A stretch of DNA of 64,000 bases from Gillisia xinjiangensis (lineage in GTDB: Bacteria; Bacteroidota; Bacteroidia; Flavobacteriales; Flavobacteriaceae). Where the stretch lies: the NCBI RefSeq assembly GCF_046298265.1, contig NZ_JBKAHK010000008.1, forward strand, positions 111,771-175,770, given 5' to 3'. This document shows positions 24,658 to 33,185 of this stretch, one piece after another. How positions within the stretch are numbered: the stretch's first letter is position 1; each line of letters begins with the position of its first letter. The notes beneath the pieces are model-generated. The model had not been told where the DNA came from and did no database searches. It worked only from the letters and a program-made list of their open reading frames with translations. Both the position numbers and the translations under genes were made by a program.

Positions 24658-26670
24658 ATGAAAAGAATAATACTTCTGCTTTTACTGATAAGCCAAAGTT
24701 TTGTGGCCCAAAACAAGTCGAATCTGGAATTAATAGATATCTATGATCTGGAAAATGTTTCAGATCCTCAAATTTCACCTGATGGAAAGCAGATAATTTA
24801 TGTTCGGAACTTCAAAGATATTATGACAGATAAAAATTTGTCTAACCTTTGGATTGCCGATTTTGACGGATCAAGAAACAGACCTTTAACTACCGGAAAC
24901 AGCAGGGATTTCAATCCTATTTGGTCTCCTGAAGGGAATAAGTTTCTTTTTAAATCTAACATGGATGGAGAAATGAAACTCTATTTAATGTGGATGGATA
25001 CAAAACAAAAGATGGTTCTTAGTGATTCAAAGGAGTCTCCAGGAGATATTTCCTGGAGCCCTGACGGAGAACGAATTGTGTTCACGAAATTTGTTCCTTC
25101 AGAAAAAGCTTCTATAATTAAACTTCCGAAGAAACCCGAAGGAGCAAAATGGAATGAAGAACCTAAATACATTACCGAAATGAATTATCGTGGTGATGGT
25201 GCAGGATATCTGAAAACCGGAAATTCTCAAATTTTTATACTCTCAACCGATGGTGGAACTCCCAGACAGCTTACCAACTCTGAATTTGATTATGAAAGTC
25301 CTGTTTGGGGAAAAGACGGTATGACATTATATTTTTCAGCAAATATGCAGGAAGACCGGGAGCTTGATCCTCTAAATTCTGAAATATATAAGATGGACAT
25401 TTCCTCAGGAAATGTTACAGCACTTACAGATAGACAGGGTCCGGATGCTAATCCTGTAGTTTCTCCTGATGGAAATAAGCTGGCTTACCTAGGATTTGAT
25501 GATAACTTACAAGGTTACCAGTTAAGCAATCTTTATGTAATGAATACTGATGGCACAGGAAAACAAATAATCTCTTCAGAATTTGACAGAGATATCAATG
25601 GGATTCAATGGGGTAAGAACAGTAAGGAAATTTACTTTTACTATGATGATCAGGGAAGTACTAAACTCGCTAAAATAGATTTTTCAGGAAATGTATCTGA
25701 TTTAACTGCAGATTTAGGAGGACTATCGCAGGGAAGACCATATAATGCAGCATCTTTCAGCGTCGCCCCAAATGGAAATTACGCTTTTACAACAGGTAAA
25801 GAGACAATGCCTGCAGATCTGGCTGTGGGAAGTAAAAGAAACATTCGAGTACTTACAAACTTAAATGAAGATCTGTTTTCATTTAAAAATTTAGGTAATG
25901 TTGAAGAGATCAGGTGGAATTCTTCTTTTGATCAAAAAGAGATTCAGGGATGGATCGTGACTCCTCCCAATTTCGATCCTTCAAAAAAATATCCGATGAT
26001 CCTGGAGATACACGGTGGACCTTTTGCCAGTTATGGTAAGGTTTTTTCTGCTGAAATTCAGCTTATGGCAGCCGCAGGTTATGTGGTATTGTATACCAAT
26101 CCAAGAGGAAGTACAGGTTATGGTGAGGAATTCGGGAATTTGATCCATCACGATTATCCGAATAATGATTATGATGATTTGATGTCTGGAGTGGACGCTC
26201 TTATTGCAAAAGGATATGTAAATCCCGATAATTTATTTGTAACCGGCGGAAGCGGCGGTGGAGTTTTGACCGCATGGATTGTAGGAAAAACAGATCGTTT
26301 CAAAGCAGCAGTTGTGGCCAAACCGGTTATCAACTGGTACAGTTTTGTTTTGTATGCTGATAATCCTGGGTATTTTTACAAATACTGGTTCGGCAAAAAG
26401 CCCTGGGAAGATCCGGAAAGTTATTTGAAAAGATCTCCTTTAACCTATGTTGCCAATGTAACCACTCCCACAATGCTATTAACTGGAGAAGAGGATTTCA
26501 GGACACCTATTGCGGAATCTGAGCAGTTTTATGCAGCCTTAAAAATTGAAGGTGTAGAGACGGCTATGGTAAGAATTCCCGGAGCATCGCACGGTATAGC
26601 AAGTACTCCCAGTAATTTAATGGCTAAAGTTGCAGCTATACTTGCCTGGTTTAATAAGTACAAAGAATAA
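24658..26670 (+). CDS. S9-family (prolyl-oligopeptidase-type) serine peptidase
   Basis: A 670-aa exported peptidase with a signal peptide (LLLLLISQSFVAQ). Residues 25 to about 410 form a TolB/WD40-like propeller with repeated SPDGKQIIYV, WSPEGNKFLF and WSPDGERIVF strands. The C-terminal alpha/beta-hydrolase catalytic domain carries GGSGGG (Ser532), EEDFRTP (Asp613) and GASHGI (His645), a complete triad. It probably cleaves short peptides in the periplasm, as in the acylaminoacyl/dipeptidyl-peptidase group. It ends in a strong terminator at 26695. Confidence 0.93.
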   Translation: MKRIILLLLLISQSFVAQNKSNLELIDIYDLENVSDPQISPDGKQIIYVRNFKDIMTDKNLSNLWIADFDGSRNRPLTTGNSRDFNPIWSPEGNKFLFKSNMDGEMKLYLMWMDTKQKMVLSDSKESPGDISWSPDGERIVFTKFVPSEKASIIKLPKKPEGAKWNEEPKYITEMNYRGDGAGYLKTGNSQIFILSTDGGTPRQLTNSEFDYESPVWGKDGMTLYFSANMQEDRELDPLNSEIYKMDISSGNVTALTDRQGPDANPVVSPDGNKLAYLGFDDNLQGYQLSNLYVMNTDGTGKQIISSEFDRDINGIQWGKNSKEIYFYYDDQGSTKLAKIDFSGNVSDLTADLGGLSQGRPYNAASFSVAPNGNYAFTTGKETMPADLAVGSKRNIRVLTNLNEDLFSFKNLGNVEEIRWNSSFDQKEIQGWIVTPPNFDPSKKYPMILEIHGGPFASYGKVFSAEIQLMAAAGYVVLYTNPRGSTGYGEEFGNLIHHDYPNNDYDDLMSGVDALIAKGYVNPDNLFVTGGSGGGVLTAWIVGKTDRFKAAVVAKPVINWYSFVLYADNPGYFYKYWFGKKPWEDPESYLKRSPLTYVANVTTPTMLLTGEEDFRTPIAESEQFYAALKIEGVETAMVRIPGASHGIASTPSNLMAKVAAILAWFNKYKE

Positions 26671-26694
26671 TAATTTTAGAACAGTATTAATTAG

Positions 26695-26732
26695 AATCCG
26701 GAAACTTATAAAAGTTACCGGATTTTTTTTTA
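26695..26732 (+). terminator. Rho-independent terminator after the S9 peptidase
   Basis: AATCCGGAAACTT (26695-26707) pairs with AAGTTACCGGATT (26712-26724) except for one internal A-A mismatch; a long T-tract follows. Confidence 0.88.
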
Positions 26733-26740
26733 TAGGTTAC

Positions 26741-26872
26741 TAATTTTTCAGAACTGATTCGGAACAGTTAACAGCAGATCCCGATATCGTCAATAATCGC
26801 CGTGAAGTAATAAAAATGCCTCGATGCAGCCTGGGAGCATTTGCTGAAGCTTCTGTAAATTTCGCCATATAG
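26741..26872 (+). pseudogene. Remnant of an MscS-type channel gene (C-terminal fragment)
   Basis: Between stops at 26741 and 26870 the plus strand encodes LTADPDIVNNRREVIKMPRC followed by SLGAFAEASVNFAI. This resembles the MscS cytoplasmic domain segment in which a DPxV..xP stretch precedes a GDSSVNF-like strand. There is no usable start and no upstream part of a channel gene; the S9 peptidase terminator lies immediately before it. A terminator oriented for this strand follows at 26884. Interpreted as the tail of a deleted gene; the assignment rests on a short motif. Confidence 0.35.
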
Positions 26873-26883
26873 AAATAGCTCTT

Positions 26884-26923
26884 AAATGCGTGAACAAACC
26901 AAGGTTTGTTCACGCATTTTTTT
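26884..26923 (+). terminator. Long perfect hairpin terminator
   Basis: AAATGCGTGAACAAACC (26884-26900) pairs perfectly with GGTTTGTTCACGCATTT (26903-26919), then T7. Its T-tract is on the plus strand, so it belongs to the vanished gene upstream. It may also stop minus-strand transcripts from the MFS gene. Confidence 0.8.
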
Positions 26924-26925
26924 AA

Positions 26926-28071
26926 TTAGAATCTTTCCCCTTTTATGTGCCTGAAGAAAAGTTGAGAGATCGGGATAAGCATCAACCCTGAAAATAATAA
27001 CAAAATAAACGACACCCTTAAATTGAATAAATGTGCAAGGTACCCAATAAGCGGAGGACCTAACAACATCCCAATTATACCGTAGGTGGCAATTATGGAA
27101 ATTGCCATTCCAGCCGAATATTTTTTAGAAGTGCCCGCGAGGGAAAACGTCATAGGTATAATAGCAGCTACCCCTATCCCTACAAGGCTAAAACCTATTA
27201 TTGCCGGCCAGAAATAGGGAAAAATGATCATAAGCAAAATACCTGAAGATACAAATGAAGAACTTATTACATACATTTTTTTCATCCCTATTCTTTCAAT
27301 GACCTTGTCGGAAAAAAATCTTGAAAGTGCCATAAATATCATAAAAATGAAGTAGCCCAGGGTAAATAAATCCTCTTTGACAACTTCCTTAAAATAAACA
27401 CCGCTCCAGTCGAACATTCCTCCTTCACAAATTGCGGCAAAGAAAACCAGGATCCCCAAATAGAGTATAAATTTATCCGGTTTGCCCAGGATTAATTTAT
27501 TACCTTCTATAGCTCTATCCTTTTTCAGTAAAGAACGGTAAACGAATAAAGAGGTTAACAAACAAAAAACAGAGACCACAATTAAATGTGTATCCATTGG
27601 AACTTTGAATTTGATCATTAAAGTTGAAAACCCTACACCCGCCAACCCTCCCGTACTCCATAAGCCATGAAAAGAACCGATAATTTTTTTTTCAAAAGAT
27701 TTTTGAAGGGTTAGCGATTGAGTATTCATAGCAATATTTAGAATTCTCATGCAAAAGGAAAACAGGCAAATCCCAAAAATTATTGCAAGCAAACTATCAG
27801 CCATTCCAATAAGTGCCAGGGATAGTACAAATAAAATAAATGAGATTTGTAAGGGAAAACGACTTTCAAACCTGGAAACAAGCCAACCTGAAATAGGAAG
27901 TCCCAGTAAGGAGCTAATTGGCATAGCAAGTAGCAGGTTCCCGAGCTGAGCCTCATTGAGATCGAAATCCATTTTTATTGTTGGAATACGCGATGCCCAG
28001 GTAGCGAAGCCAAAACCTGCCATAAAAAAATACAAGCTTAAAGAAATCCGCTGCTTTTTTATTGATCCCAT
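26926..28071 (-). CDS. MFS transporter (YbjJ/sugar-permease-like)
   Basis: A 381-aa inner-membrane protein with about 12 hydrophobic helices. The N-terminal block GFATWASRIPTIKMDFDLNEAQLGNLLLAMP and the loop GWLVSRFESRF are typical of the YbjJ-like MFS subgroup. The second half repeats the fold (VGIGVAAIIPMTFSLAG, YGIIGMLLGPPLIGYLAH). The substrate is unknown; relatives include sugar and drug exporters. It is monocistronic, with Tex on the same strand upstream 84 bp away. Confidence 0.85.
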   Translation of the reverse strand: MGSIKKQRISLSLYFFMAGFGFATWASRIPTIKMDFDLNEAQLGNLLLAMPISSLLGLPISGWLVSRFESRFPLQISFILFVLSLALIGMADSLLAIIFGICLFSFCMRILNIAMNTQSLTLQKSFEKKIIGSFHGLWSTGGLAGVGFSTLMIKFKVPMDTHLIVVSVFCLLTSLFVYRSLLKKDRAIEGNKLILGKPDKFILYLGILVFFAAICEGGMFDWSGVYFKEVVKEDLFTLGYFIFMIFMALSRFFSDKVIERIGMKKMYVISSSFVSSGILLMIIFPYFWPAIIGFSLVGIGVAAIIPMTFSLAGTSKKYSAGMAISIIATYGIIGMLLGPPLIGYLAHLFNLRVSFILLLFSGLMLIPISQLFFRHIKGERF

Positions 28072-28155
28072 AAGAATTCATCCAGAATACAAATATCACA
28101 GCTAATTTTAAAAGAATACGATTTAGGGATCAGAATTTCAGTAAATAAATTAACA

Positions 28156-30282
28156 TTAATCCACCAGTGATAACTGAATACGTTTTCTTACTTCATCCAC
28201 TTCAACAACAGTAACGGTTAATACCTGTCCTAATTTCACAACCGAATTCACATCACTTATAAAACCCTCTGCAAGTTTTGAAATATGTACAAGGCCGCTT
28301 TCTTTGATTCCTATATCTACAAAACAACCAAAATTGGTGATATTATTTACTATTCCCGGTATTTTCATGCCAGGATTTAAATCGGATATATTTTTTACCG
28401 AAGGATCAAATTTGAATTCGGTTTTTAATTTTCGGGGGTCCACTCCGGGTTTTTCCAGCTCCTGAATAATATCGGTCAAGGTTGGCAGGCCTAGATCTGC
28501 TTGTATATATTCCTGTAAAGGTATTTTTTTCAATACTTCCTTATTTCCAACAAGTTCAGAAATTTTAAGCCGTTGATCCCGCGCGATTTTTTCTACTAAA
28601 TGATAACTTTCTGGATGTACTGCAGAATCATCCAAAACGTTTTTGGGGTTTTTGATCCTTAAAAACCCTGCAGATTGTTCATAGGCCTTTGCTCCCAGGC
28701 GGGGTATTTTAAGCAATTCCTTTCTGGATTTAAGATTCCCGTGTTCCTTTCGATATGCTATAATATTACCGGCTAACCCGGGGCCTATTCCAGAAACATA
28801 GGAAAGCAATTCTTTACTGGCCGTATTTACATTGATTCCTATTCTATTCACACAACTCATCACCACATTATCGAGCTTATCCTTGAGTTTAGACTGATCT
28901 ACCTCGTGCTGATACTGCCCTACTCCTATCGACTTCGGATCTATTTTCACCAATTCTGCCAGAGGATCACTTAATCGTCGGCCAATAGAAACAGCGCCAC
29001 GAACAGTAATATCGAAGGAAGGGAATTCTTCTCTTGCAATTTTTGAAGCGGAATAAATAGAAGCCCCTGCTTCATTTACAACATAAACAGCAATGTCCTT
29101 CAAACCCGGAATTTCCCTGATAAACTCTTCGGTTTCACGGGAGGCGGTCCCATTCCCAATTGAAATTGCTTCAATATTGTACGCCTTTACCAAATCGCTA
29201 ATCCTTTTCCCTGCCGTTTTCCTTTCTTTTTGTGGCGGATGCGGAAAGATATTCTCGTTATCCAGTAATTGCCCGTTTTCGTCCAGGCATACCACTTTAC
29301 AGCCGGATTTAAAACCGGGATCTATGGCAAGTATACGTTTTCCGCCTAAAGGTGCTGAAAGCAGTAATTGCTCCAGGTTGTTTGCAAACACAAGAATAGC
29401 ATCTTTATCTGCTCTGGCTTTGGCTTCCGATAAAAATTCGGTGGAAAAAGATGGCTTTAATAAACGTTTATAGGAATCTTCAATAGCTTCAATAATATAT
29501 TTTCTGCTAGTATTTGTGCCATTTTTAAGGATGATCCCTGAAATTAAATTTGTGGTCTTCGCTGCATCCACCTCAATTTTTAGCCTCAGAATGCCTTCAT
29601 TATAAGCACGAAACATTGCAAGAAACCTATGTGAAGGTGTTTTTTTTAAAGATTCTTCCCAATCAAAATATTGTTGAAATTTTTGGGCTTTTTCCGTTTT
29701 CTCTTCTGCTTTTACAACTTTTGTCTTAATAACTGCCTGACGTTGAAAAAGCTGCCGGATCGCGTCCCTTACAATTTGATTTTCATTAACCCATTCAGCA
29801 ATTATATTTTTAGCACCATCTATAGCTTCTTCAACAGATTTAACTTGGGCGGATTTAAACCGTTTTGCTATAAACTCAATATTTGCTTCCTTATGAGATA
29901 TCAATATTTTCGCAAAAGGTTCAAGACCTTGCTCCCGGGCAACATCTGCCTTTGTTTTTCTGGTCTTTTTATAGGGTAGATAAAGATCTTCTAAAATGCT
30001 AAGTGTAGTTGCTTTTTCAATTGCTGATTGCAACTCCTTTGTTAAAGCATTTTGCTCTTCAATAGCCTTTAAAATAGTTGACTTACGTTTCTCAAGTTCT
30101 TTGAAATTCCGAAGCAAATCTGAAATATTTTCTATCTCAACTTCATCAAGGTTCCCCGTTAACTCTTTTCTATAACGGGCTATAAAAGGAATGGTAGCAT
30201 CCTTGGAAAGAAGGCTTAATGTATTCTGAATGGATTTCTCAGGAAAATCTACCTGAGATTTAATAAAATCTAATAACTTCAA
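28156..30282 (-). CDS. tex: Tex-family RNA-binding transcription accessory protein
   Basis: A 708-aa cytosolic protein. The order is the Tex N-terminal helical domain (LLSKDATIPFIARYRKELTGNLDEVE), a YqgF-like RNase H fold (LAIDPGFKSGCKVVCLD and SIGNGTASRETEEF), helix-hairpin-helix motifs (VNTASKELLSYVSGIGPGLA), and a C-terminal S1 RNA-binding domain (GIVNNITNFGCFVDIGIKES). Domain content and size match Tex/Spt6-like proteins linked to transcription and RNA decay. The start is TTG at 30282; no in-frame ATG precedes it closely, and the N-terminus from TTG aligns with the family's usual first residues. Confidence 0.95.
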   Translation of the reverse strand: MKLLDFIKSQVDFPEKSIQNTLSLLSKDATIPFIARYRKELTGNLDEVEIENISDLLRNFKELEKRKSTILKAIEEQNALTKELQSAIEKATTLSILEDLYLPYKKTRKTKADVAREQGLEPFAKILISHKEANIEFIAKRFKSAQVKSVEEAIDGAKNIIAEWVNENQIVRDAIRQLFQRQAVIKTKVVKAEEKTEKAQKFQQYFDWEESLKKTPSHRFLAMFRAYNEGILRLKIEVDAAKTTNLISGIILKNGTNTSRKYIIEAIEDSYKRLLKPSFSTEFLSEAKARADKDAILVFANNLEQLLLSAPLGGKRILAIDPGFKSGCKVVCLDENGQLLDNENIFPHPPQKERKTAGKRISDLVKAYNIEAISIGNGTASRETEEFIREIPGLKDIAVYVVNEAGASIYSASKIAREEFPSFDITVRGAVSIGRRLSDPLAELVKIDPKSIGVGQYQHEVDQSKLKDKLDNVVMSCVNRIGINVNTASKELLSYVSGIGPGLAGNIIAYRKEHGNLKSRKELLKIPRLGAKAYEQSAGFLRIKNPKNVLDDSAVHPESYHLVEKIARDQRLKISELVGNKEVLKKIPLQEYIQADLGLPTLTDIIQELEKPGVDPRKLKTEFKFDPSVKNISDLNPGMKIPGIVNNITNFGCFVDIGIKESGLVHISKLAEGFISDVNSVVKLGQVLTVTVVEVDEVRKRIQLSLVD

Positions 30283-30372
30283 TAGAACTGGTTTTAAAAA
30301 AATTACTGAATGAAAAGGAAAGTAAATATATGGCTACGAATCACAAATTAAGTAATCTGAACAAACATCCTA

Positions 30373-31338
30373 TTAAGTAATCCCTATTTTTATGGAGTGT
30401 GCTATCGCTTTTTCACTGTGCTTAAAATAACAGGTTTCCACGTTTAAACTTTGAATATTTTCAAGAGTTCTTTGAGTAATGTCTTTCTTTTTCTTCCCTG
30501 TTTGGCGAAGGTATACCGCTTTTATATTTTTTGGGAAAATTTTACAAATACGTTCATAAATAAAAGGATCTTTTTGAGAATCGTCCCCTAAAAGTACATA
30601 TTGCAGGTTTGGGTAAAAGGAAATAATATCTTTTATCTTTTCAAATTTATGATCGTGGTTATCTCTACCGGTAAAAAGAAAATCTGAAATTCCTGTTTTA
30701 ATTTTTTTAAGCTTAACAACTGCCTTTGGAAGTTCGTGAATTTCAACAAAATCATTGATGAAACCATATAGATTCCATTCGCTGCTGGAAACATAGAAAA
30801 AGGAATTAGAGCCGTTTTTATTTTCCTGCCCTGCCCTGCTCAAATGCTTATAATGCTTTACTACATCATCAAAAATCTTCCTTTTTTCAATATTTTTTAA
30901 AAGCATCACATACAATTTCCTTAAAAAATTGTTACTGTGGGAAATAAGAAAGGTATCATCAATATCTGAAATTATCCCCAATTTACTCTCGAAGGGCTTT
31001 AGTAGTTCTCCCTGTTGAATGATACCAATGTTATCCACCTCATAAGAAACACAGTAGGTGTGCCAACCGCTTTCCAACGGCTCGAAGAATGGAATGTCGA
31101 ATCTAAAATACCCATCATCGAGGGTTTTGGTAGTAACTTCCTGGTTTTTAAACTTTAGCGTTATTGCAATATTTTTAAGGGGCTTTATTCTAAACATATG
31201 AATAATGGAAAAGGCATGTCGTAATCCTTTTCGATCTGATCTATATTTATCCGGTGCCCAGGATTCAAAAACGTGACCGAAAACCACTAATTGATTCCCG
31301 TTTGCATACCCTCTATATAATTTTAGATCAAATTTCAC
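30373..31338 (-). CDS. App1-type phosphatidate phosphatase domain protein (DUF2183)
   Basis: A 321-aa protein of the App1/DUF2183 family. The HAD-like catalytic motif is ISDIDDTFL, followed by FFYVSSSEWNLYGF and LLGDDSQKDP; the N-terminal part is a beta-rich domain (LYRGYANGNQLVVFGHVFE). The yeast relative App1 dephosphorylates phosphatidate, but bacterial substrates are unproven. There is no signal peptide. The start is GTG at 31338. It is divergent from the diacylglycerol kinase-like gene 66 bp away, which may mean a shared role in lipid phosphorylation balance. Confidence 0.85.
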   Translation of the reverse strand: MKFDLKLYRGYANGNQLVVFGHVFESWAPDKYRSDRKGLRHAFSIIHMFRIKPLKNIAITLKFKNQEVTTKTLDDGYFRFDIPFFEPLESGWHTYCVSYEVDNIGIIQQGELLKPFESKLGIISDIDDTFLISHSNNFLRKLYVMLLKNIEKRKIFDDVVKHYKHLSRAGQENKNGSNSFFYVSSSEWNLYGFINDFVEIHELPKAVVKLKKIKTGISDFLFTGRDNHDHKFEKIKDIISFYPNLQYVLLGDDSQKDPFIYERICKIFPKNIKAVYLRQTGKKKKDITQRTLENIQSLNVETCYFKHSEKAIAHSIKIGIT

Positions 31339-31380
31339 TCTATTTACGTTTTATTAACTCTTAAGATGAACCAAATTAAT

Positions 31381-31388
31381 TAATTTTG
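31381..31388 (+). promoter_or_regulatory. -7 box (TAATTTTG) of the lipid kinase gene
   Basis: TAATTTTG matches TAnnTTTG and lies 17 bp before the ATG at 31405, in the 66-bp divergent gap with the App1-type gene. Confidence 0.45.
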
Positions 31389-31404
31389 GATTCAAAGTGA
31401 AACT

Positions 31405-32292
31405 ATGTCGGCTATTAAAAATGTTTTATTGGTGGTTAACCCTATTTCGGGGGCTTTAGATAAAGCGAATCTCATTCAGCAAATAGAATTAGAGGTCAAA
31501 AAAATAAATGCCCACTTAAATATTTTTCTAACAACAGGCCTGGAAGATTTGCTCAATCTTGAAAAGAAAATTAGGGAATTGAAACCTTGCCGAATTTTGA
31601 TTGCCGGAGGAGATGGAACTATAAAATTAACCGCCGAAGCTTTAAAAGGTGAAGACATTCCGGTTGGGATTATTCCTGCCGGATCTGCAAATGGTTTAGC
31701 CTCTAATCTTCAACTAACTGTAAGTATAGAGGAGCAAATCCATATAGCTTTGGGTAATACATTTCAAAAGATAGATATTATCGTAATTAATGAGGAATAT
31801 TGTTTGCATATAGCCGATTTTGGAATTAATGCAGAACTCATTGGTAAATATGCAGAATCCAATATAAGGGGGAAACTTGGTTATGTATTAAATTCTATTC
31901 CTACATTGCTCGACAGCGAATACCCTTTTCAGTTTAAAATTGAGGCAAACAACCAAACATTCGAAAAAGAAGGGATTCTTTTAGCCATTGCAAATGCCAA
32001 TTCTTATGGAACCGGCGCCAAGGTGAATCCGAAGGGAAAAATTAATGATGGCTACTTCGAAATTTTAATCTTCAAACATTTTGATTTTTTTAAAATATTA
32101 AAAACCCTTAGAAATGAAGTGGACTATGATCCGGAATTCATGGAAACTATAAGTACGCAAGAGGCAATAATAAGTTGTACAAGTCCTGTTGCGTTCCAAA
32201 TAGATGGAGAATATTTAGGGAGAAAAGAATCCATTCGTGCTAAAATACTGCCCAATCAATTAACCGTTGCAATTCCGGAAAAAATTGTTTGA
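31405..32292 (+). CDS. Diacylglycerol/sphingosine kinase-like protein (DAGKc, YegS type)
   Basis: A 295-aa cytosolic lipid kinase. The N-terminal DAGKc nucleotide-binding part shows LLVVNPISGALDK and the signature AGGDGTIKLTAEAL, then GIIPAGSANGLASNL. The C-terminal beta-sandwich shows DFGINAELIG, the segment AIANANSYGTGAKVNPKGKI, and a closing QIDGEYLGRKESI. All key glycines of the kinase fold are present. It is predicted to phosphorylate diacylglycerol or a related lipid. Convergent with the pseudogene at 32300, which ends only 7 bp away. Confidence 0.92.
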   Translation: MSAIKNVLLVVNPISGALDKANLIQQIELEVKKINAHLNIFLTTGLEDLLNLEKKIRELKPCRILIAGGDGTIKLTAEALKGEDIPVGIIPAGSANGLASNLQLTVSIEEQIHIALGNTFQKIDIIVINEEYCLHIADFGINAELIGKYAESNIRGKLGYVLNSIPTLLDSEYPFQFKIEANNQTFEKEGILLAIANANSYGTGAKVNPKGKINDGYFEILIFKHFDFFKILKTLRNEVDYDPEFMETISTQEAIISCTSPVAFQIDGEYLGRKESIRAKILPNQLTVAIPEKIV

Positions 32293-32299
32293 ATGCTTT

Positions 32300-33181
32300 T
32301 TATTTTTTTAGCGGCATAAAAACGGCTGCTTTCCATTCCATAGCCTCTCCCCCCATCCTTGGGTTGCTGTAAAATATTTCGAGTGGAAGATTCTCAACCT
32401 CGATATTTTTTCTTTTTGCTTTTTCCAGTAGGTTCAACCAGGTTAAATGGGATAATCTATAATAACCGTTAAAAACAGCTTTTAAAGACTCCTTAGATTC
32501 TATTCGTTTTAATTGAATATTTCCAACGGAGGCAAGACCCTTTTTAGCGGTTATTGGAAAACAAAAATCGAAAGAAATTTGATTTGTTTCCAGGTTCCAG
32601 GAAGTTACTTTTAGCATTGGAAACCCGTCGAGTTTAAGATCGTTATTTTCGATAAACTCTTCGAGTTTATCTATGGTACCCATCATCGCCATTGCCTTTT
32701 TTTCTAATGTTGATGAGGAAGTTATACAGGCGCAATTAGATGCCGGATTGGAAGCGGTATCTTCCAAAGTGATTTTGTAATAGTTTTGATGCGCGTTAAT
32801 TATAGTGTTAATGGCATTCAAATTTGATTTAAGCATCGCTATTTTCTCACTTTTAGCGAATGGATTTAAGACCTCTAATCGGTTTTGAAAACTATTTTTT
32901 TTATCTAAAGTATTTACCGTTACCTGAATTACAGAATCGTTTACGAAATCAAAATTCCAATCCAGGATAAGATGATTTCCGTTTTTGAGGTCAACTTTTT
33001 ATACTATGTTTTTAAAAGGCTCTTTTTGCAGGATTTTAACTTTATAATTTGGATCGTTCGCATTGAAATTATCTATATCCAGAATTTCCCGATATGTAGC
33101 TCCGGATTCATATTTTGTTTTAAATCTAAACTGGAGATCAAACTAAAAAAGGCATAAAAAAATCAAAATTATCTTCTTCAA
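32300..33181 (-). pseudogene. GyrI-like membrane-anchored protein, inactivated by two in-frame stops
   Basis: The C-terminal 178 codons (from ATG 32836) are open, but the same frame continues upstream to TTG 33181 with clear similarity to the intact paralog at 42472. It has a membrane helix KKIILIFLCLF, then KYESGATYREILDIDNF, EPFKNIV, and NRLEVLNPFAKS. Two stops interrupt it: TAG at 33143-33145, after the helix, and TAA at 33001-32999 where the paralog has CAA (Gln) in NLTQKV. No frameshift is needed. A truncated soluble product from ATG 32836 is possible, keeping the GyrI-like domain (DFCFPI, KAVFNGYYRLSHLTW). It follows the haloperoxidase gene by 4 bp. Confidence 0.8.
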
Positions 33182-33185
33182 AAAC

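Noticed and set aside
29093..29473. 126-codon plus-strand frame inside tex
   Set aside because: Antisense shadow of the conserved Tex core; no signal, domain or promoter supports it.
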